From positions 36,785,501 through 36,849,500 of the forward strand of contig NC_084921.1 in NCBI RefSeq assembly GCF_958298935.1: DNA of 64,000 nucleotides, given 5' to 3'. Positions 57,342 to 64,000 of the stretch are shown here, one piece after another. Position 1 is the stretch's first letter; every line of letters starts with the position of its first letter. The DNA is from Phragmites australis (lineage: Eukaryota > Streptophyta > Magnoliopsida > Poales > Poaceae). The notes under the pieces are model-generated. The model searched no databases. It was given only the letters and a program-made list of their open reading frames with translations, and had not been told where the DNA came from. The translations under genes and the position numbers were made by a program.

Positions 57342-58990
57342 ACAGTATTCTATTGAATAGGAAACAAAGGTTGTTACCCTGAGGGAAGATTGGCCACCCA
57401 AATAGGAAGGTACCAAGCTATATCCTTTCTTCAGCACGATAGCAATATGTGCCTATGTTCATGTCACCAATATATTTTTTAAGTTTATACTAGTATGCTT
57501 GCAGCCAATGCATGTGATTCTGACCATTAAGGATGTCCTAATGGTGCTCTTGAAAGTGCTTGACCTAGACTTCAAGGAACAGACACCTATTCAGATGCTC
57601 TACTTTTTGCTGTCGACGGTAGCTTTAATTTGCTATGAGTGTACTTGCAGCTGATGCATGTGATTCTAACCACTGAAGAATTGTAAAGATTTATGCTCAT
57701 GGCGTCTTTGAAACAGCACTGCTGTAGGCACCTTTTGAAATTGAAAAGGTGGTACCTTGTCTGTTTATCCTGATCCAAATGCTTTATTTTACAGGTCCGT
57801 TTAGTAGAATCTGAGCTGGCGCAGTCACCAAGTAGATGAGATGCTCATCGAGGATGCCATCTGAAAATCTTGAGTGGTTAACAACGTTTCCCTCGTATAT
57901 ACTATGACGCAAGTTGGTAAAAAGGTGATGTTGCCACATTCATTCCGTGTTCTACAGAGATCATCAATGTACAAATTTACGTCTCAGAACCTTTACCACA
58001 ATGACCGCCCAATTGTATGGTTGAATTCACATTCAGAAGGACACATAAGGAGTTTTAGAGTCTAGACCACGGCTGAATGTAAGTAACGCAGGCTTCTCAA
58101 TATACTCGTATAAAGAAAGTCAGACCTAACGAATGCTGGAATCCTCAAGAAACTCGTTATGTTCAAGAAAAATGTTCGTATGCTTAAACTGGAATGTGGG
58201 TGTACATGCCAGGCCGACGTGAGCTAAGTTCGTTTTACCTATGTGCTGTCTGAGAACTATTTGCACTCGCACTTGCACCAGTGGAAACGTGTTTAGAAAT
58301 GAATCGTAAAAGTTGCGACGACTACTTTAGAAATCTGGGAGGATTTGATGCTAAATGTGAGCGATGCTTAACGTTGACAAGAACAACAAATAAACAGACA
58401 GCAATGACAGAAAAACTATCGCTGCCAGGAAGGGACGTCTGAACTGTCGCAGCACTGGTCTCACGGCTTGGGCTGAAAGAGGAAATAATAAAGCTCACCA
58501 TTTCCTGGAATAATACCACTTACTACATATAATTATAGCCTTCTTGGTGGCAACAAAGGCACTCACCAGTAATTCTGAACACTTTGTCACAAATCATCTA
58601 TTCCAAAAATGCTTGATAACGACAGGCCCCTATCGAATCTACCCACCCCTTTCACTCCATTGAAGCTGCAGATCTACACCAATTCTGAATGGTCACGGAT
58701 TCCACGTGATCCATTGAATGTTCCCTGTGCACATAATAACTGAACGCTGCAGCAGAGGTGATAAAAACATGCGAACCAATCGAAAGGAGATGGAGAGTGA
58801 TTTTCTTTCAACAAATTATGGCTGAATCTGCCACCTCTTGAGTTATCAACCAATTCACCATTTGCCACATAACATCAGGAGCAGTGCTAGTACATTTATA
58901 ATTGGGATCATCTGAGCTGCCTAGCAAACTTATCATCTCTTTTGCATCTTTTTAAGCAATAGAAAAAAGTTCAGACCTTTTACATCATAT
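57342..58990. other. Intergenic between the CGL160-like and Dof genes
   Basis: The first few hundred bases are probably 3' UTR. A short duplication, CTTGCAGCCAATGCATGTGATTCT, appears near 57499 and, changed, near 57644. Small frames at 58322-58868 have no recognisable features. Confidence 0.4.
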
Positions 58991-59234
58991 CATACCTACA
59001 ACCTTTCCTTTCGCAGCTGGCCGCGTCCTTTTGGCCACCAAAAGAATCCTAAAATGGTATAAAAAGTAGAGCCTAATAAACCACAAAAGGAGAGGGGAAA
59101 AGGGCGACGGGGCGCAGAGGGGCCCCGCAGGACGGCCGTCCCGTGACTGACGCGCGGGCCCGGGGCGCCGGAGCATTGCGTCACGCACGCGGGTCCCGCG
59201 AGCGAGAGCCCTGCCCCGAGCCTACGACCGCGAG

Positions 59235-59675
59235 TCAACGCTCTCCGCCCCGCTCCTCGGCGGCGGAGGACGCGGCCGCCATAGCGGCGGCGGCCGATCG
59301 GGCGCTGTGGCGCGGCCTGCGGCGGCCGGGGGACGCGGAGGCGACGCGGCGGAGCGCGCCGCCGGCGGTCCAGTAGCGGCGGCAGGCGCGGCAGAGGTGG
59401 CGCGGCTGCCGCACGTTGTAGTTGTTGAAGTAGCAGAACTTGGTTTCCCTGCTCCCGCACCGCGGGCACGGCAGCGGCTCCCCCGTGCCGGCCCCGGCCG
59501 CGCTCGAGGCCGCCGCCTGGAGGGGCAGCGGAGGCGAAGGAGGAGGAGGCGAGGCTGGAACCGCCGGCGGGGCGCTCTCCTCCGCGGCGCGGGGCGCGTC
59601 GAGGGGCTGGATGACCTTGCCGAAGAGCTTGAACCCGGCGGCGTCGGCTGCGGCGGCGGAGGGGAGGTTGGCCAT
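59235..59675 (-). CDS. Dof zinc-finger transcription factor, short
   Basis: 146 residues, single exon. The N-terminus carries [12 protein letters not shown], a motif seen near the start of CDF/COG1-type Dof proteins. The C2C2 Dof finger follows at about residues 69-110: CPRC, 21 residues ([21 protein letters not shown]), CRAC, then [13 protein letters not shown]. Dof fingers bind AAAG in DNA. After the finger the usual NVPVGxGRRK basic segment is replaced by [11 protein letters not shown], and only about 35 residues remain, so the activation region is short. The start at 59675 is chosen over an in-frame ATG at 59750, because that one falls inside the TATA box. CDF-type proteins act in flowering time and light signalling; function here is inferred. 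Confidence 0.85.
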   Translation of the reverse strand: MANLPSAAAADAAGFKLFGKVIQPLDAPRAAEESAPPAVPASPPPPSPPLPLQAAASSAAGAGTGEPLPCPRCGSRETKFCYFNNYNVRQPRHLCRACRRYWTAGGALRRVASASPGRRRPRHSARSAAAAMAAASSAAEERGGER

Positions 59676-59738
59676 GGATGGAGGCGGGGCCGGGGCCGGA
59701 GCCGGTGGTGAGTAGGAGACGCCGCCGCCGCCGCCGCC

Positions 59739-59747
59739 TTTTATATA
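59739..59747 (-). promoter_or_regulatory. TATA box of the Dof gene
   Basis: TATATAAAA on the minus strand, 64-72 bases before the ATG, giving a leader of about 35-40 bases. A GGC/GCC triplet run lies between TATA and ATG. Confidence 0.7.
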
Positions 59748-59875
59748 CACAGCTGAGGAGGTGGAGATGGTCCTTGCCTCTTTGTTTTCACTTTGCTTAG
59801 CATACCTGACTTCTTTGTGCGACCGCCGCTACTACAAACAAGGCATGTGGACGGATGGATCATGCATGGATATGG

Positions 59876-59878
<3 letters not shown>

Positions 59879-59948
<70 letters not shown>
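59879..59948. repeat. (TC)35 microsatellite
   Basis: Uninterrupted, 70 bases; (GA)n on the strand of the Dof gene, about 130-200 bases upstream of its TATA box. Low-complexity frames through it are not genes. Confidence 0.97.
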
Positions 59949-59952
<4 letters not shown>

Positions 59953-60367
59953 TATTTTTAGTAATTGGAAGGCCTGGAGTCTGGACTGGAGGATGAACCA
60001 TGGCATGAAGCAAACAAAAAATTACGAGAAACGCTGAGGAATGTGCCGACATGTGGCCTACAGATTCGGCCGCACAAGGGTGGGAGATCGATCGCTCAGA
60101 ACCGGTGGGTGCAACTTTCGGCGGCCTTGCCTTTAGTCGTGTTGACCTTGATCTTTTCCTAGTTACTCTAATCGTTTGACTTTTCATGAGAGTTGCTTTA
60201 TTGTGGACTATATTGGATTGGTTTCATATGGCGATTGATTCTTGTGTGGAAAAAGGCTCAAACTCAGCAGGGGAAAGTGTCTAGTTTAGCCGCTAATTAA
60301 GCATCACATGAGAGGATGTGCTACATGGTGGATAGAAAGAGATTGATAGATAGTATCTGGTTCAGAA

Positions 60368-60370
<3 letters not shown>
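59949..60370. other. Upstream region of the Dof gene
   Basis: Lies between two complementary dinucleotide tracts. No gene supported; likely promoter-distal sequence. Confidence 0.4.

Positions 60371-60419
<49 letters not shown>
60371..60419. repeat. (GA)n microsatellite
   Basis: Uninterrupted, 49 bases; reverse complement of the tract at 59879-59948. Confidence 0.97.
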
Positions 60420-60422
<3 letters not shown>

Positions 60423-61830
60423 TGAACTACTGACTGTGTGTGCCGATCGTTTGAGGCGTTGACATTGCCTTTCTCTTTCGTCAATTGTGTGTGCATGACG
60501 TTTATCTGCAAAAGATGGAGTTTGCTGCAGCGCGGATACGGACGATCTTCATGAGCGTGAGAGAAGATAATCCTCTTTCTTTTTTGCCCCCTTCCAACTA
60601 ATGACAAGGAAGATAATTCTATGGCCACGGCAGTCATCTCAAGGCCTCATAAAACTACGATTGCTATACTTTCCAAAGCTTAAAATTCTTTGTGACCAAA
60701 TCGCCAAAATCAGTCCAAAAAACGTGTACATAATGTCAAGAGCCAAGGATGTTCTCAAGGGCGGATCACCTAATGACTATAGTATGCATAGAATCCGGTT
60801 AAATTTTTGTTGTTAATGATCTATCATATCGAAGTAGCTCATATAACACCGATTGAATATAATATTATCTAATAATTAAAGTATTAGATATTTTACTGTG
60901 ATATAATGATATGTATGAGATATCCGACTATTTTTGTTTCGGGTTAGCAACCGGATGTTCTTGTATAAATAGTATAAGGTTAGGCACGCATGAACAGGTG
61001 CCACGAATACATGAGGCAACGTACGTGTGACCCCATCCCGAATGTAAGTTCGAAGCGACGCGTCAGTACAGTCCAAGTTAGGTCGAGCCTGATTTCTCGC
61101 CATGCATGCATCAGCCATCCAGCAGTCTTGTCCAATCATGCTATCATGCTTTGGAAGTTCGTCTCTGATCACAGCATGTAATGATAACTTTGGAGTGAAA
61201 TATCCTGCTGCCATCGCAGTATACACGGCAACTTAATTCATAATAATAATAATAACGTATGCAGGATGTCGTAGATCTGGTTACTTTTGTGTGCAAAAAC
61301 AAATGAGAACCTTCTTGTCAGATGAACATGGAGTCTAATCTTTTTTTTTTTAATTCAAAGTCAACATCAAGTCTAGCTTGCCAGCAAAGGAACACCCTTG
61401 CCTAGCTCACCAAACCCGGTCCTTTTGTGGAAAGCGCAGACTTGTCGTTTGTCCCGTTGTTAGCTCATTCAAGGTGCGCATCACAGTATCACACACTGAT
61501 CTAACATTTCAGCACGTAGCTGGTAGTATATGCAGTTAATCTAAGCTGTTTAAATAAGCTATGTTTAAACCATTCTCCTGTTTTCTTGATTAATAGCGGT
61601 AATAGATACGGACAAGCCAGTTAGGAACTCATCAACCTGCCTCTCCTTCCTTTCTTTCCTCTTTCTCTTCTTTTCCTTCGTCTCTCATTAGCAAAACCTC
61701 TCGATCTGTTGGTGAACTAGCTAGGAATCGACTAGTCAAGCTAACTTGCTCCGTCAGAAAGGCACAGCTAACCAATCCTATCCCCATGTATGCTGCCATC
61801 CTAATAAACTATAAAGGGGGTAATTTTTTA
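60420..61830. other. Intergenic, no gene recognised
   Basis: AT-rich. Small frames have no recognisable features. A short (AAT)n run lies near 61240-61254. Confidence 0.4.
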
Positions 61831-62705
61831 AATACCATTATAAAGAAACAATATAGCTGAATACCGCTAATGATATCTATGGTTCGCTTCAAGAACTACC
61901 TATAAAAATAGATTTCCACAGTTCGCATAAACGGATCGTCTGCAAAAACCGATTTTCATGATAATTGGTCCCCGAATCCCTTTTTACCTCGGAAAAAGCG
62001 ATTTTTTTATCAACCAGGTACCCCCACATACGCAAGTCACAAATCACATATTTTTTTCACACGAAATACGAGTGCGTGTGGTTCTTGGCATTCAAACTCG
62101 AAACCTATGGGCTCGCATGAACTCTTATTACCATCCCATCACATAACTACTATCGATCATAATAGCATATACATTCCTTTTGATATCTTCTATCTGAAAT
62201 TTTAAATGATTATTTAGGCATCTAAATAACTACAAATGAAAAGTAATTCAACTACAAAAATGTAGATCTCATCGAGAGCTATAATTTTTATATAAAATTT
62301 GTTCTCATTCAAATCCGTATGAAAAAATTATGAAGTTTTTAAGACAACCTATCATCTATTTTCAAATACGGTTCTTATATGAACCGTCTCTGAAAATGTT
62401 CTTATATTTTTACATGCGATTCATATAAGGAACGGTCTCTGAAAATGATTATGATCACAGACGATTTCTTATGTGAATTGATTGTGTTAATTATTTCATT
62501 TTCAAAGCGGTTCACGTAAGAAACCGTCTATGTAAATAGTACGATTAATACAGACGGTTCACGTAAAGAACCGTATGTGAAAATAATATTTATACAAGCA
62601 ATTTCTTATGTCATCCATTTCTATAAATTGCTCAGCTGGTTTGCCATATAATTCGCCTGCGAAAAAGATACTCTAGGTGCTTTAAAAGATAATTTTAGTA
62701 GTAGT
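61830..62705. mobile_element. CACTA-type element, right terminus with subterminal repeats
   Basis: Reversed, the right end reads CACTACTACTAAAATTATC, a CACTA terminal repeat. Inside it (62360-62600) lie many copies, in both orientations, of a motif like ACGGTTCACGTAAGAACCGT or AACCGTCTCTGAAAAT. These are subterminal repeats that bind the transposase. A matching CACTA start on the left was not found, so the element is truncated or its left end has decayed. No transposase coding sequence is present. Confidence 0.6.
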
Positions 62706-63200
62706 GACTTTGTCTCTTGCCGCCTCCCAGAAGCGCCCACACTTTGTTCTACCTGTTTCAGCGCCTCAATCCCGTAGAAATATCGAGTATTTTGTAGGAT
62801 TGTGGGTTGATTTCGCTTTCGTTATTTTTACGATTTTGCCCGTTTCCATGCGAACAAACATTACCATCTATTTCATTACTGATCGAGCTGAACCAAACAA
62901 AACAAGTAATCGCTTAAATCGTTTACATTTGTAGTGCTTTTCGATTCCCTTTACACTAACGTTTACACTCCTTAACCAAACATTACCTTAATCTCTGCTT
63001 TCGTCACGGCCATTGAATAGCGTAGGCTTCCCCATGTGATTGTGATTCCCTCCCTCACAAGGAAAGGGGTGGGAAAAAAAAGAAGAGGATCGGATGACGC
63101 AACGGTTGGCGTCAGATACATCAGAGGAGGGGTTGCGTAGGATTAATGCCATGTCCTCGTCTCGGCTTGGAAAAGAATCCTGGCTGCTTATACTCTTTAT
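62706..63200. other. Intergenic between CACTA end and copia LTR
   Basis: No gene supported. A 76-codon frame at 62704-62934 has no recognisable features. Confidence 0.4.
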
Positions 63201-63425
63201 TGTTATTACAATAGGAAATCATAGATGGAACAGTAGATTAGAGTGGAATCTTCTCTTCATTCATGAGTAGTGTTTACAAATATATAAAAAAGAAGAGATG
63301 CCAAAACACCAGTTGGGGAGGTCGGTTGACCTCAACGGGTGTCCCTCTATTAGTAACTGGTAATGTCAGTTAACTTGCTAATTGACCTCATATATTTATC
63401 TTCTATAGGATCTCTATTTGTAACA
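63201..63425 (-). repeat. 3' LTR of the copia element, 225 bp
   Basis: On the minus strand it starts TGTTACAAATAGAG, directly after ATCAAACGAGAG, and ends TTGTAATAACA. Short TGTTA...AACA LTRs are typical of small copia lineages. Confidence 0.7.
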
Positions 63426-63831
63426 CTCTCGTTTGATCAATTATTTATAATATAAATTTTTTATTGAAAACTCTTTTAAAATTCTGTGAGAAAAATATAA
63501 GGAGAAAATAATATGTTAATATGATGATATGTCATTAAAACTCTTTTAAAATCTAATGTGAAAATATAAGAAGAAAATAATATGATAGATATTGATTATT
63601 GCTTCACTGAAACTCATATGAGAAATCTAAATAGGAAAAACTCATTGATGAGTTCATAGAACAACAACTATGATTTATGAATCATATTAAAACTTCTAAA
63701 AATCAACTGAAAAATAGAAGAAATAAAGTAGATATTGCTTCATTAAAAACTTTATTTGAGAAATTATATAGGAAAAAATCATAAAGAAAAAGAATGCAAT
63801 ATAATATAAATATATTATTGTTCAGGAATCA

Positions 63832-64000
63832 ACTCCCTCTGAACCTTGTAAATCTTGAAGTCGTCGTATACCAATTCCATAAATACATTTTTAGAATGTA
63901 GAAGTTGGTAAGGACTTAGTAAATAAATCAGCGAGATTATTACATGATTTAGTTTGCAAGATCTATATCCCCTATTATTTTGCAATTCATGAGGATAGAA
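63832..64000 (-). pseudogene. copia RNase H C-terminus, degenerate
   Basis: The minus-strand frame reads QTKSCNNLADLFTKSLP, then a stop in STF*KC, and IGIRRLQDLQ before the final stop near 63834. LADLFTKSLP is the conserved end of copia RNase H. The preceding bases (YPHELQNN) are in another frame, so a frameshift is present. Confidence 0.75.

Larger units (their letters stand above)
63201..64000 (-). mobile_element. copia element, 3' part (continues beyond the window)
   Basis: On the minus strand the order is RNase H tail, AT-rich spacer, then an LTR. This is the 3' end of a copia element whose 5' part lies to the right. The five bases at 63196-63200 (tttat) would be one copy of its target duplication. 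Confidence 0.75.

Noticed and set aside
59307..59715. Plus-strand Gly/Ala/Arg-rich frames
   Set aside because: Antisense of the Dof coding sequence.
59741..60187. Frames with long Leu-Ser or Arg-Glu runs
   Set aside because: Products of the (TC)n tract, not proteins.

Overview
The window is nuclear DNA of a grass (Poaceae), probably a panicoid. This rests on GC-rich first exons beside AT-rich intergenic DNA, Tourist and Stowaway MITEs, Sirevirus-type copia LTRs, a CACTA end, a Helitron end, and host genes with normal plant introns. Species is not determined. The provided ORFs are single-frame, so intron-containing genes were rebuilt here from splice sites and frame continuity.

Host genes are few. 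From left to right: the 5' part of a Werner-type 3'-5' exonuclease gene on the minus strand (1-491, cut by the window edge); a DUF295-family pseudogene (about 17.36-18.11 kb, minus); an unidentified broken GC-rich coding fragment (26.4-27.5 kb); an intact single-exon trihelix transcription factor (29987-30943, plus), probably with a 2 kb intron in its 3' UTR; an intact eight-coding-exon RING-H2 E3 ligase gene (49179-52354, plus); a CGL160-like thylakoid protein gene with two frame-breaking lesions (54910-57341, plus); and a small Dof transcription factor (59235-59675, minus).

Most of the remaining DNA is transposons. 4602-15663 is an old full-length Sirevirus-like copia element with 2.09 kb LTRs and a decayed gag-pol. 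19009-24974 is a gypsy-type LTR carrying an internally deleted copia element (19981-23337) flanked by a perfect ATGGG duplication. 34.3-45.2 kb is the remnant of a Mutator-like element carrying a plant mobile domain (PMD) gene, a GRF zinc-finger gene, a small coiled-coil gene and the tail of a MURA-like transposase. It is broken by a solo LTR (37026-41603) that itself holds a second solo LTR (37505-40666). 45.2-48.5 kb is an LTR remnant with another solo LTR inside (46148-47515). The right edge holds a CACTA terminus (to about 62705) and the 3' end of a minus-strand copia element with a 225 bp LTR.

The host genes form no common pathway; they are scattered single genes. The strongest points of interest are the multi-gene PMD-bearing MULE remnant, the nested insertions whose order can be read from target-site duplications, and the apparently broken CGL160 locus. 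No clearly new molecular system was found.
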